Positions 19,771-30,421 of a DNA stretch of 64,000 nucleotides are shown here, piece by piece. Under the pieces are notes generated by a model that did no database searches, was not told the origin of the DNA, and was given only the letters and a program-made list of their open reading frames with translations. Made by a program: the position numbers and the translations under genes. How positions within the stretch are numbered: position 1 is the first letter of the stretch; each line of letters opens with the position of its first letter. Source of the stretch: Phymatolithon calcareum (taxonomy: Eukaryota > Rhodophyta > Florideophyceae > Hapalidiales); contig OZ345354.1 in NCBI GenBank assembly GCA_977006965.1, forward strand, positions 1,860,001 through 1,924,000, written 5' to 3'.

Positions 19771-20332
19771 GGAACCCGGATTGACACAGTTTCGCAGGCC
19801 AGATACCGTCTATACTCTTATCGCCAGGTACAGCATGGGTGATAAGTGTGCATGCTGAGAAACTAGGCCTTGGTGCGGATCTCTGTGCTGAGTCGAATGT
19901 GAAAGGCCAACGAAGATTCTGGAAAGGGACCCGGAGGCGATCCCATGACCGCTCGAGCAGAGCAAACCACATGCCACCATGTCTGTATGTCTTGCAAAGT
20001 GAAAGCGGTGGCAGACCCCTCGTTATTTCCCACAACTATTCTGGTGTTACCATTATCTGGAATCGAAACAAGCGAACTAGATTCGGCAATCAAGCCGCAC
20101 GTGTACACTTCATATATGAAGTGACAAAAGACAAGCGAAGGAAGTCATTCACAGTTGTGGACAGGAAACCTCGCATGCTCGCCCCCGACTCGTTTGCGCC
20201 ATGTACAGAGAAAGTATAATGCCGTAATACCTCTGTTTGTGCGAATGTACACACTGTAGAAACACTGCTTGGGACTTTACTGTTCGAAGTTTAATTCTGG
20301 AAGTACAACGAAGCAAGGCTGTTTTTTGGCGG

Positions 20333-20402
20333 ACTGACGAGTCTGGCAGTTGCAATACAATATAGTTTTAAATATATTATTGCAACTGCCAGACTCTTCA
20401 GT
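20333..20402. repeat. 70-nt foldback hairpin
   Basis: The arms contain AGTCTGGCAGTTGCAATA and its complement. The stem is about 25-30 bp with one mismatch near the base and an AT-rich loop. Confidence 0.75.
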
Positions 20403-21236
20403 AAATCAACAAACTCTTTTTTTGCTTCATTACGCTTCTAGGGCTAAACTTTGGACGGCAAAGAAGCGTCACTGGTCATCCAATTACATATCATGGAATT
20501 AATGGTCAGTGGTGCTGAACTATGAGGGGAAGAACCAGAGTTTTGCATCGATGCTACACGGAAATGTGTCATTCGTTTCCGGTCATCTGTGAACGGCCGC
20601 GAAGCTCGAATTCTAAACGTTAGCAGCGCTGCGCAACTTCCCATGTGCAAATTCTGATCTACGATATTGTCCTCCGCGTTCCTCCGACAGTTCCTGTGCT
20701 GATGTCCACGTGTCACATGATTGATAGTTATAATTTGAAACGATATGACAATAATCAAAAAATCTGATATTGCCGAACCACAATTGATTAATTGAGCATC
20801 AAAATGTATGGTTATGCTTTTGTGGTAGTACCTGGGCCCCTTGCGTGGGAGCAAGACGAAAGTACAATAAACTTTACAGCAGTCTTAACTGAGTGGTGTT
20901 GAAGCATCGAAAATGCAATAAATTGTGCGCTGAAAATAGTATCAACTATTGTATTCTGTTGATACTGTAAGACAACGATTTTCGATCTGCTATCATATCC
21001 ACTCGATGTTGGACAGGATCAAGAGTGAAGGGCAATATCAAGAGTGGTATCATATCATATCAGCTTGGAAAGTTTCCCCGATGCTCATTCCTATTTCAGT
21101 GTGTGCTGTCAGTGCAGGTTATGACGAGGTGGCGCAAACCTAAGGGAGAGGCATCTGTTTGCCTGAACAAGTGGTAAAGAGGACCAGCCGCCCTGGTCAC
21201 GTCTCCCTCCGCCCCCGTGAACCTCCGTTCTCAAAA

Positions 21237-21908
21237 ATGGCGTCTTCATCGCTGCCTGTGGGCATGCAATTGGAGAAGGTCCATAAAATTCTCAAGGAAG
21301 AATTACGGCCGATGACCTCTGAGGAAATCCTGAAGCTGACAGGAGTTGACATTGAAGCGAACGGAGAAATTCTTCACTCTCTTACTGACTCTGCGAGTAG
21401 GGTGTCACAGGAGAAGGACGGAAGCTGGCGTTGGAACAGTGCATTCTACTTGCGCAGCTTCAACGACCTGCTCGCGCTAATTTGCCGCACGCCAGACGGC
21501 ATCGTGGAGAAGAAACTGCTGGACTCGTACAAGGATGTCGCGGAGGACATTAAGAAGCTCAAGTCGCGCGGCGCAGTCTACGAAATCAAAAGCGGGTCCC
21601 GTATCGTGCTTTATCCTCGCGACACGCGTCTTGAGATTGAGGTTGGCGACGATGTCAAGGAGAAATACAAAACTGTTCGACTTCCCGACGCTATTGACAT
21701 CGACCGCGAGCTCGTCGCAAAAGGGCTTAAAGATTCTGATGGCACGGGCGGTGGCATTAGTGTCCCGCCGCCCGTCGCACGGAAGCGGCCCAAGCGACAG
21801 GCACAGCGGAAGGCGCGACGTATCAAGCTGACTAATACGCATATGGCGAACTCTGGTATCGATCTTAACACAGATTTCAATCACGGAAAAGATTCGGCTT
21901 TTGGGTAA
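21237..21908 (+). CDS. GTF2E2: Transcription initiation factor TFIIE, beta subunit
   Basis: A 223-aa protein from an ATG in good context (AAAATGG). TFIIE-beta acts in the RNA polymerase II pre-initiation complex and helps recruit TFIIH. Tandem winged-helix domains are visible: first VHKILKEELRPMTSEEILKL with SWRWNSAFYLRSFNDLLALI, then DGIVEKKLLDSYKDVAEDIK with the wing AVYEIKSGSRIVLYPRDTRL. The C-terminus has the basic helical region typical of the subunit (RKRPKRQAQRKARRIKLTNT) followed by a short tail. It is slightly shorter than the human protein (291 aa), lacking the Ser-rich N-terminal extension. No intron. Confidence 0.9.
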   Translation: MASSSLPVGMQLEKVHKILKEELRPMTSEEILKLTGVDIEANGEILHSLTDSASRVSQEKDGSWRWNSAFYLRSFNDLLALICRTPDGIVEKKLLDSYKDVAEDIKKLKSRGAVYEIKSGSRIVLYPRDTRLEIEVGDDVKEKYKTVRLPDAIDIDRELVAKGLKDSDGTGGGISVPPPVARKRPKRQAQRKARRIKLTNTHMANSGIDLNTDFNHGKDSAFG

Positions 21909-22809
21909 AAGGTTTGGTGGCGTTCCGTATGCTCTTCTTCAGCATTTTCCGATCTCGTTGCAGAGGGGAGTTCACGAGATTACTGTCGCAATGCTCAAGA
22001 CGAAGGAATCTTACTCCAGCTTTTTAGTCGTGCTCTCAAAACCACCTTACTCTTCTCTTTATTCATCACCGCTTCGAAGAATATCGTAAGCATTCGCCAA
22101 CGTATATGGCATACTTTTCTCCCTTTTCTGAATGCGTTGCAAACGAAGTAGCAGCATCGCACGGAAAGACCCGTTCACCCCATTGGTTCCTTTTTGCGCA
22201 TATCGTCCAGCGTTAGGCCGGATGTAGGCTTCAGACTGATGAGTACGAAATGTATCGTGCTCTACACTGCGCGCAACACGCGGCCCTGGGCTATGCAGAA
22301 AGCCCAACCTTTTTTCTGGATAAGATTTTCCGACCACGCGATGGAACCGTGTTAAGTATACCCACGCGCGCAACGCGATAGCAGCACGACCTCACATATG
22401 TCAATGCACATTTCGGCAGGCATTGTTACCTGCGCTGGAGCAGTCGGCGTGGTAGCGACGACATTGACCGCCGACCCATTGGGGATAACTGACGCAAGTG
22501 AATATTCACGTCAATTTCTGCGACAAGAATAGACTATCCAGACCTAAGGAGGACTCGTGGCCTTGCTTGATCAACCCGGACACCACTTTCATGCGCCTGC
22601 GTGTATAATGGAGGAGCGATCATACTTTCATTTGTGGTGTTTAACGGTCATTGGTTGTACTGCTCAGATCTACTGGTATTGGTCGATCATACTTCATGAA
22701 TACAGATACATGTATATGTTTACGTGAAGTATGATGTATGTATACAGAAATGAGAGCATGCCCTTGAAAAGCCCAAGGTCTCGGTAAGGTAGCCGCACCG
22801 TGTCAGGTC
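21909..22809. other. Intergenic region with hairpin
   Basis: No gene recognised. An imperfect inverted repeat at about 22684-22735 (ATCATACTTCA and its complement around an AT-rich loop) lies upstream of PRP16. The last 100 bp is likely its promoter and leader. Confidence 0.45.
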
Positions 22810-25800
22810 ATGTCGAAAGAGTGGGACGCCGACAGCCTACCCGCATCACAGGACACTCCAGGCGGGCTTTCCGTGAGCACCGGAGGGTCATCTTCCAAGA
22901 GTACTGGCAGTCGCCCTCCATCAGGCCGCTCCCTGCTCGGCCTAGATGCGCTCGCAGCGAAGAAGCGAATCGAACGAAAATCCCGACCAAGCGGCATAAG
23001 GAAGCGTGCGCGATCGTCATGGCGCGACGAGGAACGCGCTGAACCACAATCAAAATGGGCGGCACAACCCCCACGGCAAACCTATAGCCCCAGCGCGCCA
23101 CGGCGCGGCATCTCCACGTCGGGACGTGGGCGTTCTCGATGGGGCGCAGCGTCTTCGACACAAAGCACTCCCTCGCGGTCGCGTTGGGATGAACCTCCAG
23201 ATTTCAAGGGGCGCGTCATGAACTCTGAGGGTATGAATCGCGGCGCGACTCCCCACTTTCCATATGCACATCCGGCAACACCGCAGACAGAGCCACTCGC
23301 CGCTTGGGGAAGCGCCGAAGCACGCGCAGAGTACGCAGCGGAGGAAGCGCGCGCAGAACGCGAATGGTACCTTGGCGATGATGTGGAGCGCTCTTTGCCG
23401 CCTGTCTACGACGAGGGTGCAATTGCTCAGCGGCAGGCGCGGAACTTGACCGCCAAAGCCGCGGCACGCCATGCCGATTCAGCGCGCTGGGAAGAGAGAC
23501 AGATGGGGTCTGGAATGTATGCTGCGCGCCGTGCGCGAGAGGAAGATAGCGCTGTGGATGACGAAGGCGGACCGCGCGTCACCGTGCTTGTACAGGAGCT
23601 CGTGCCTGCATTTCTGCAGGCCGAGCAAGGTCTGTTGGCCGCAAAACTTCCCAGCCTCTCGGACAGTAAGTCCGTTGTGCTCGGCGACCACATTGTCATG
23701 CCTGTGCGAGACCCTACTAGCGATTTGGCAGTTGTGGCGCGCAAGGGCTCTGCCACGGTCAAGGAGTATCGTGAGAAGAGGGATCGTGGGGCAAAGCGCA
23801 CCAAGTACTGGGAACTTGGGACAGCTGCTGGTGCGAAAGCAAAGGAAAGCGCAGAGGCTGCGGAAGAACGTGCGAAGAAGGAGATGGCTGTGGGGAATAA
23901 GGAATCGAATTGGAAAAGTGACATGCAGTTTGGGGCGGCTCTGAAGAGGCAGCGCGATGCAAACGAGAAAGAAGACGGTGATGTAGAGAAGGGCAATTCG
24001 ACAAGTGGAACTGCCAAGTCGGTTTTGGATGTCAGACGGTCGCTTCCTGTTTATAGTGTGCGTCGCGAACTCATGCGCCTTATTCGGGAACATCAAGTGG
24101 TAGTTGTGGTTGGGGAGACGGGTTCTGGCAAAACAACACAACTCACGCAATATCTGCATGAAGAAGGATACTCTCGGTATGGAATGATTGGGTGTACACA
24201 ACCTAGACGTGTCGCGGCTGTGTCGGTAGCCCAGCGCGTTGCAGAAGAATTTCAAGGCGGTAGCAAACTTGGCGAACAAGTTGGATATGCTATTCGATTT
24301 GAAGACTGCACAAGCAAAGATACTGTCATCAAGTATATGACGGACGGTATTCTTCTTCGGGAAACTCTCAGCGACCCTGATGTAGAGCGCTATTCTGTCA
24401 TAGTGATGGATGAAGCTCACGAACGCAGTTTGAACACCGATGTGTTATTTGGGGTGCTGCGAACTGTCCTAACAAAGCGTCTTGACATAAAAGTGATTGT
24501 CACAAGTGCGACTATGAACGCAGAGAAATTTGCACAGTTCTTTGGCGGGGCACCAGTTTTTAACATTCCCGGGCGGACGTACCCTGTTGACACTTTCTTT
24601 TCAAGGACGCCTGTTGAAGACTATGTTGCTGATGCTGTTTTTCAAGTTATGCAGATACACTTGCAAGCTCCGCTTCCCGGCGATATTTTGGTATTCATGA
24701 GTGGTCAAGAAGATATTGAGACGACCTGTGAATCATTGGCGGACAAACTCTCTCGCCTGGATAATCCGAGGCCCCTTTTAATTCTGCCTATTTATTCCCA
24801 GCTCGCAGCAGATTTGCAAGCCAAGATATTCGAGCCAGCCCCAAAAGGCATGAGGAAGGTTGTCGTTGCTTCGAATATTGCAGAGACGAGTTTGACGATC
24901 GATGGAATCAGGTTTGTTGTGGATTCAGGCTTTTGCAAGCTGAAAACGTACAACCCGCGACTTGGAATGGATGCACTTCTGTTGTGTCCTGCTGCGCAAT
25001 CTTCAGCGAACCAACGGGCAGGTCGAGCGGGACGTACAGGCCCTGGCAAGTGCTATCGGCTCTTTACAGCAGCGGCCTACTCCATGGAAATGCTGGAGTC
25101 GAATGTTCCTGAAATTCAGCGCACAAATCTGAGTCATGTCGTTCTTCTTTTGAAGTCTCTTGGTGTGAAGGATTTGCTGGACTTCCCATTTCTCGATCCA
25201 CCATCTGCGGAACACATTCTCAAATCTATGCTTGGGCTGTGGCTTCTCGGTGCTTTGGACGCCCAAGGAGAGTTGACGAAGTTAGGTCGGCGAATGTCTG
25301 TCTTCCCGCTGGATCCAGCACTTTCTGGGTTGCTGTTTATGGGCGAGCGGTACGGTTGTCTGATCGAAGCTGTGACTATTGTGGCCATGTTATCTGTTCC
25401 TAACGTATTCGTTCGTCCGCATGGGCGGGAGGAAGAAAGCGATAATGCACGCGACAAGTTTTTCGTGCCTGAGAGCGACCATCTAACGCTTTTGCACGTT
25501 TATCAGCGTTGGAGAGCAGCTGGGTCTCGTGCGGATTGGTGCGTGAAGCACTTTATCAACGCGAAGGGGATGCGAAAAGCACGAGAAGTTCGGGAACAGC
25601 TATTGGAGCTGACAAAAACGGAGAGAATGGAACAGACGACGTGTGACGATTGGGATACCATTCGCCGCACTGTGGCGGCAGCTTATTATTATCAAGCCGC
25701 TCGGCGAAAGGGAATAGGAGAGTACATCAATATTCGTTCTGGTGTTGTGTGTGGATTGCATCCGACGTCTGCTATCTATGGGACTGGGCTAAGCCCGGAT

Positions 25801-26136
25801 TATGTGGTCTACCATGAGCTTATCTACACCAAGAAAGAGTATATGAGTTGCGTAACAGCGGTGGAACCACAGTGGCTGGCGGAGTCTGGACCTTTGCTAT
25901 ACGTTCTTCGGCAAGCGGGTGATGTAGACCTCGATAAGGTCTTAGCTCTGCAGAGAAGCCGAACAGATGCGGAAAATAGGATTCTGGCTGCGGCAAATGC
26001 GCGGCCAGGGTGTCCTGATGAAAACTTTTCCGCGGCGTTTGGACTGTCGCAAACACAAGGGACAGCTCGAAAATCTCGCCAGACTATTGCAGGCTTTGGC
26101 AAAAAATATGAAAGGGCGAAGCACCAATGGAAGTAA
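22810..26136 (+). CDS. PRP16: Pre-mRNA-splicing DEAH-box ATPase PRP16 (DHX38)
   Basis: The RNA-dependent ATPase that remodels the spliceosome for the second catalytic step. The 1108-aa intronless ORF has an Arg/Ser-rich N-terminus with the PRP16-type LLGLDALAAKKRIERKSR and the pre-helicase TKYWELG...NWKSDMQFG region. The helicase core follows: motif I VVGETGSGKTTQLTQYL (about 435), QPRRVAAVSVAQRVAEE, DEAH (about 534), SAT (about 565), FMSGQEDIETTC, and motif VI QRAGRAGRTGPGKCYRL (about 734). The winged-helix/ratchet and OB domains follow, with GVVCGLHPTSAIYGTGLSPD and YVVYHELIYTKKEYM. It is distinguished from PRP2, PRP22 and PRP43 by the N-terminal motifs; the NCBI-style subfamily should still be confirmed. 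Confidence 0.93.
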   Translation: MSKEWDADSLPASQDTPGGLSVSTGGSSSKSTGSRPPSGRSLLGLDALAAKKRIERKSRPSGIRKRARSSWRDEERAEPQSKWAAQPPRQTYSPSAPRRGISTSGRGRSRWGAASSTQSTPSRSRWDEPPDFKGRVMNSEGMNRGATPHFPYAHPATPQTEPLAAWGSAEARAEYAAEEARAEREWYLGDDVERSLPPVYDEGAIAQRQARNLTAKAAARHADSARWEERQMGSGMYAARRAREEDSAVDDEGGPRVTVLVQELVPAFLQAEQGLLAAKLPSLSDSKSVVLGDHIVMPVRDPTSDLAVVARKGSATVKEYREKRDRGAKRTKYWELGTAAGAKAKESAEAAEERAKKEMAVGNKESNWKSDMQFGAALKRQRDANEKEDGDVEKGNSTSGTAKSVLDVRRSLPVYSVRRELMRLIREHQVVVVVGETGSGKTTQLTQYLHEEGYSRYGMIGCTQPRRVAAVSVAQRVAEEFQGGSKLGEQVGYAIRFEDCTSKDTVIKYMTDGILLRETLSDPDVERYSVIVMDEAHERSLNTDVLFGVLRTVLTKRLDIKVIVTSATMNAEKFAQFFGGAPVFNIPGRTYPVDTFFSRTPVEDYVADAVFQVMQIHLQAPLPGDILVFMSGQEDIETTCESLADKLSRLDNPRPLLILPIYSQLAADLQAKIFEPAPKGMRKVVVASNIAETSLTIDGIRFVVDSGFCKLKTYNPRLGMDALLLCPAAQSSANQRAGRAGRTGPGKCYRLFTAAAYSMEMLESNVPEIQRTNLSHVVLLLKSLGVKDLLDFPFLDPPSAEHILKSMLGLWLLGALDAQGELTKLGRRMSVFPLDPALSGLLFMGERYGCLIEAVTIVAMLSVPNVFVRPHGREEESDNARDKFFVPESDHLTLLHVYQRWRAAGSRADWCVKHFINAKGMRKAREVREQLLELTKTERMEQTTCDDWDTIRRTVAAAYYYQAARRKGIGEYINIRSGVVCGLHPTSAIYGTGLSPDYVVYHELIYTKKEYMSCVTAVEPQWLAESGPLLYVLRQAGDVDLDKVLALQRSRTDAENRILAAANARPGCPDENFSAAFGLSQTQGTARKSRQTIAGFGKKYERAKHQWK

Positions 26137-27056
26137 ATGCCTCGAGCAGTACCACGGGCGTCAGTCACCTCGTGCGACATCGCTGTCCTCGTTGTCCTGC
26201 TTCCCTCGACAAGCACGAAGCCCGCTGGAGAAGCGAACCTACGACCTGATAACAATGCCATATCAAGTTCAACGACAGGTTGGATTTAAAGAAAGGACAG
26301 CGGCAATCGACGTCCCCTTGACGTTCCCCTTGCATCGTCCACATGCCCTGCTCGTCGAATCATATAGAAAGCTTGAATAACTCATGAAATAAGCGTAAAG
26401 AAAATAAAGGAAATTACTAAAATGACCACGAGGCACCTGTGGTATTAAGATATCGATCATCTCTGTCAGCACTTCGCCCACGGTCCAGTTTCTAGGTCCG
26501 TTCACATTTACAGTAATATTAGGGACCGCAATGCCACTTTGCCCGAAATAATTCGCTACTTCTTGGTTTTCCCATCTTTTAGGAAATTGTTTTGCTCCAA
26601 GAAGCAACTCAAGATCTCCGATGCGGGGGACACATTTCGCCCCGCGGGGGACAAGATATAATTGAGAAATAGGAACACATCTTTGCGAGTGTAAAATAAA
26701 TATTTTTACTTATTTTTTTGACGGACGCGCAAAAGCGATCATAAGTGGGATGTGCGAAGATCTGCTCATAGTCCACGATTTGCAGATCCCACGTCGGCCG
26801 CGGGGGATAAACTTGGCCGGGCGTTTTGGACTTTGCACCTGGGGAGTCCGGGAAATACCGCTGAAGATGGAAATTCGCGGATTAATTTAGATTGCTCATT
26901 AATCTAATATCATTTGACGCACTTTCGAATAGAAAAGAACCAATGGGAACTATTCATGTGCCACTGACAGGCTGTTCATAGGACTAGTACCGTTTGATAT
27001 CGAGCCCACCTGACTTGTCATCAGGAGTTTGATACCTTTCAATGAAGAGTTTTAAT

Positions 27057-28046
27057 TCAATTTATATCAACAAAGAAAAGAGGCTCCGTGTCCATCATAA
27101 GCTGTGTAATCTGCGCAACAGCATGCAAGCAGTACGAATGCTTCGATATGTCATGTCTAAATCGCGTAGACAGAACAGAGAACTGCTTAAAACGCTTGTT
27201 TACGGTCTCATGGCGCGCGCGCAGGTTAGAGTGCAATTTTGAAATATCGTCATTTTTCCCAGAAGGCGTCAAACAGCTGTTGTCCCTATACCCAGAATCA
27301 GCGATAACCTTCTCGTCCTGGTCAAGAGCCCCCTTCAGACGACTTCTGTAAATAGTAAGATCGGGCACACCACAGGCGAAAGCGCCATTAACCCACACAA
27401 TATTTCCATTCTCCAGTGATAGACCAACCTCGTAGCGAAGACCCGCCGCTTTAAACTTGAACGAAAAGAAGTGGGGGTCGAAAGGGTATGGCTCTAGTAC
27501 CCTGAAATCAGTGCCATCAACTGAGATCCAGCATCCGTGCAAAGACTTTTCCGCGCGCCGCCGCTCCCAATCAATCTATAATGTACAATGTCAACAACCA
27601 GAAAAGCGAAAGAAATTCGATATCCACTTTAGCGCTTGAAAACTTACAACGCCTAAATCAGATAAAAGCTTCACAAATATCCAGCACCATTTGCGGAATG
27701 TCTTCTCGTCCACACCGGCAAGAGAGCTGTGCACGTGCTCAATGCTGTATGATTTTAAGAACAAAAGCGCCCACAGCAGGTGCACAGGCATGCCATTCAG
27801 AGGAATTCTGGCAATGAGGAGCGACCACAAGCGTGCACACACAGTAGTAGAAACTCCAAAAAAGCCGCGAAAACGTTGGTCCTGCACTGCTACGCTTTTG
27901 GGCGTTCTGCGCATAATCGTGTCGCCAAGCTCGGAAAACCGGGACGATGGGACAGGAAAATGTTCACCTTGCATGATGCTTGCAAGTGGCGATCTCTTCG
28001 AAGCTACAGAAAGAGATGCCTCATCACGGAAATGGTATACCCTCAT
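27057..28046 (-). CDS. Harbinger-like DDE transposase (DDE_Tnp_4 type)
   Basis: Catalyses cut-and-paste transposition. Two exons, 28046-27648 and 27575-27057, separated by a 72-nt GT-AG intron (GTAAGT...TATAG) in phase 0; 305 aa. Joining restores the family order. The N-terminal helix region HLLWALLFLKSYSIEHVHSS and AGVDEKTFRKWCWIFVKLLS lead to IDWERRRAEKSLHGCWISVD. The catalytic triad reads D in SVDGTDF, D in IADSGYR and E in RHETVNKRFKQF, and the intervening FKFKAAGLRYEVGLSLENG and WVNGAF.CG fit harbinger-type nucleases. All three acidic residues are present and the frame is intact, so the enzyme may be active. The exact start is uncertain. Confidence 0.88.
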
Positions 28047-29085
28047 ATAGTGCTATGGGTACATCGCGAATCAAAAATTTTAAGTTAAAAATAAGAATTA
28101 TCACTTCCGGAGTACCAACATCAAAAATAAATTACAATCAGATCGTTTGTCGTGATTTTTGAATTTGGACCAATAATATGAAAGATTATAAATCCCTTTG
28201 AAATAAATAATAATGATGACAAAAAACAACGTTTCGTGCTCTCTAGCGATCACGTGGCTCCACTGATATGCAGAGAGGGCACTCATGGTACTGTGCACAG
28301 CGCTGTAGACAAAAACAGCGAAACACTGTAGCGTTGTACAACGAAAAATCTAAAAAGTCTAATACCCCTCAAGGCTTTAAACAACTCTTAAGAACAAAAC
28401 GAATTGGATCTCTCTGTGGCACCACTATACCACTACACGGAGCAAAATATTAAAAACCCCATTTCCTTCGTGCCACTATAGCAGATCTAGTCGAAAAAGC
28501 ACAGAATATGCGAAATTGGCCTGGATTTAAAAATGCGGACAGTAATCTTACAACAAAACCATGTCCTTTTTCCGAATTTTTTTAGCCAATCCTGTTCTAC
28601 GTCGTCCAATCTAGTGGCAGATGGGCCTCACTAGTCGAAAATAATCATAGTTTATCCATTAAGAGCATTAGACTTTTTGGAGTTTTAGACTAATTAGTCT
28701 AAATTAGTCTAAAACGCTGCAGCGCGCTGCATCACGCTGCAGCGTTGTTTTTCGGTATGATAAAGGCGTTTGTTTCAAAGAAAGACACTATGTATCACTC
28801 GTGCATTAATGGAGTGCACAAAGATCATAGACAGCACGGCAATTCGCCACTTGTCATTCCAAAATTGAAAGATCCATGTATGCTGTGATTGTATCATATG
28901 GAAAACTTCATATTACATACCATATGTAGCAAAAGATTCCCGCGCTTTTCAGTTGGTGTCATAACTTCAATTTAATGCCAGGACTCCTACACATTTATCG
29001 TACTCCTAAGGTTGTGCTACCAGACTGACAGAACCACCTTGCGTACAACCCTTCTGCCGAAAAGCTAACGCTCGCACAATTAAGA
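28047..29085. other. Non-coding centre of the Harbinger-like element
   Basis: AT-rich with no gene. It contains inverted copies of AAAAAGTCTAAT (about 28355 and 28670) and CTGCAGCG-type palindromes near 28715-28745, possibly a small nested MITE. The promoters of the two element genes should lie here. Confidence 0.4.
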
Positions 29086-30045
29086 ATGGGGAAAACATCT
29101 CCCATTAAACGCCTCTTGATGGAGATGCTGAAGAAGAACGACATACCGGATGGACACACCCCGAAACAGGTTCGTGCAATGCGTTCCGAGTTTATGAAAG
29201 TTAAGGAATCCACGTTCCGTGGATACCTCAGCGAGGCCCGCAGTACCTTCAAAGATGATCAGGAAGGTATGTGAGACACGTTTATTTTTCATTTTATTTC
29301 TGGGCAACATTATCTCTATAATAACACCATTTTGTTCCAATTTTTGGTTTGTTTCCGTTTTTCCGTTATTGCATCTGCTTCATTTCACGGTTTCTGGTTT
29401 TCTACTTTCTTCAACTACGAATAACCAGGCGATGGGCTAAATCCCATTTGTACGGCTTCCCCTGACCCGAAGAAGATGAAAACAGAGCATATTTCTCTTA
29501 TTGACGACTGCGAATCTGATTCTGAGGTGGATGAAAACCATGTCGCAGACACTCGTGATTTTTTCAAGCCCGTACATGTTATTGGTGAGTGGGAGGATGC
29601 CGATACAGACGACAGGCGCGTAACTTTGGCCATATGGCTTCCTTCAGGCGTGGGGCAGACGAGGAAGGACCACGAGGTATTTGTGTCAGATGATGGCAAG
29701 TCGTTGAAAATTTCCGTAGTGTGGCCGCGTGAGCTGACTAACACGAATGTGCTACATAAGGCTTGGCTGGACAAGGAGGTGACTTCCTCGAATTTCATAG
29801 CGAGGATGATGTCTTTCAAACCGTTTTTGCGTTCGCTTCGTAACTCCATACAGGATGAGATTACCTCAACATACACCTTCAAACTGCCATTTGCAGTCAA
29901 AACGGACGTAGTGCTGCGAAAGACTTCCACCTTCTACTTGGGGTGGAAAGGGAGCCAGACCAAGATTCTCTACGTCACTTTAGAAGCTCCGGACGACAAA
30001 TACGGTATTGCAGAGGATGACATTCCGATGTTCACTGCTGCTTAA
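29086..30045 (+). CDS. Second protein of the Harbinger-like element, unknown
   Basis: Exons 29086-29266 and 29429-30045 join across a 162-nt GT-AG intron (GTATGTG...AACCAG) in phase 1, giving 265 aa. The N-terminus is a basic helical segment (SPIKRLLMEMLKKND; then RAMRSEFMKVKESTFRGYLS), a possible DNA-binding helix-turn-helix. An acidic linker (IDDCESDSEVDEN) leads to a beta-rich body (RRVTLAIWLPSGVG; KSLKISVVWPREL; TKILYVTLEAPDD). I recognise no family. PIF/Harbinger elements usually encode a Myb-like partner that brings the transposase to the ends; position inside the element suggests an equivalent role, but no Myb motif is visible. Confidence 0.75.
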
Positions 30046-30421
30046 AAATCAGCTTTGCATGCAGTAAAAGCTAGGCTGGTCCGACCAGGAAATCTGACCA
30101 TCTCGGTGAGTGTGACTGCTCAACTGCAATTAAATGATAACTCATACTTTTCTCATAAATCTAAAAAAAGCGGAATTTCCCGGACTCCCCTGGGATCCCA
30201 GGTGTAATTTGTTCTCAACATCTGAGACAGCAGATATAGCCGCACCTTTCGCTGTTTTCGACAAGCGGCCACCTAATTTCGAAAAGTCACACTTTAAAAT
30301 TTGAGTCCAGAAATGGACTAAGATTTGGACAGAGTGCCTTGATGATTAACGCTACTAGAACCGTGCACTTTGCTACTGCACTATTCTAGTGCATCCCTGT
30401 GTCCATCAATTGTCGGACTGC

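Larger units (their letters stand above)
18883..21236. other. Gene-poor region with foldbacks
   Basis: No recognised gene. A plus-strand frame ending at 19678 (reading LEFDKDIRVICSDGILFVGL within) looks partly protein-like but matches nothing I know and has no clear start. Three foldbacks are listed separately. The final part probably holds the TFIIE-beta promoter. Confidence 0.5.
26842..30189. mobile_element. Harbinger-like DNA transposon, apparently complete
   Basis: 3348 bp. Inverted ends read GGGAGTCCGGGAAATWCCGC (one mismatch over 20 bp), flanked by CTG at 26839-26841 and 30190-30192. Removing the element and one CTG restores a perfect 18-bp palindrome CACCTGGGATCCCAGGTG, which confirms the boundaries. 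It encodes two divergently spaced spliced genes: a DDE transposase on minus and a 265-aa protein on plus, with a roughly 1-kb region between them that contains no gene (an AT-rich inverted repeat around AAAAAGTCTAAT at about 28355 and 28670 may be a further small insertion). Confidence 0.88.

Noticed and set aside
28295-28760. Possible nested MITE inside the Harbinger-like element
   Set aside because: Inverted AAAAAGTCTAAT and CAGCG-type motifs exist, but clear ends and a target duplication could not be defined, so it is only mentioned in the region entry.
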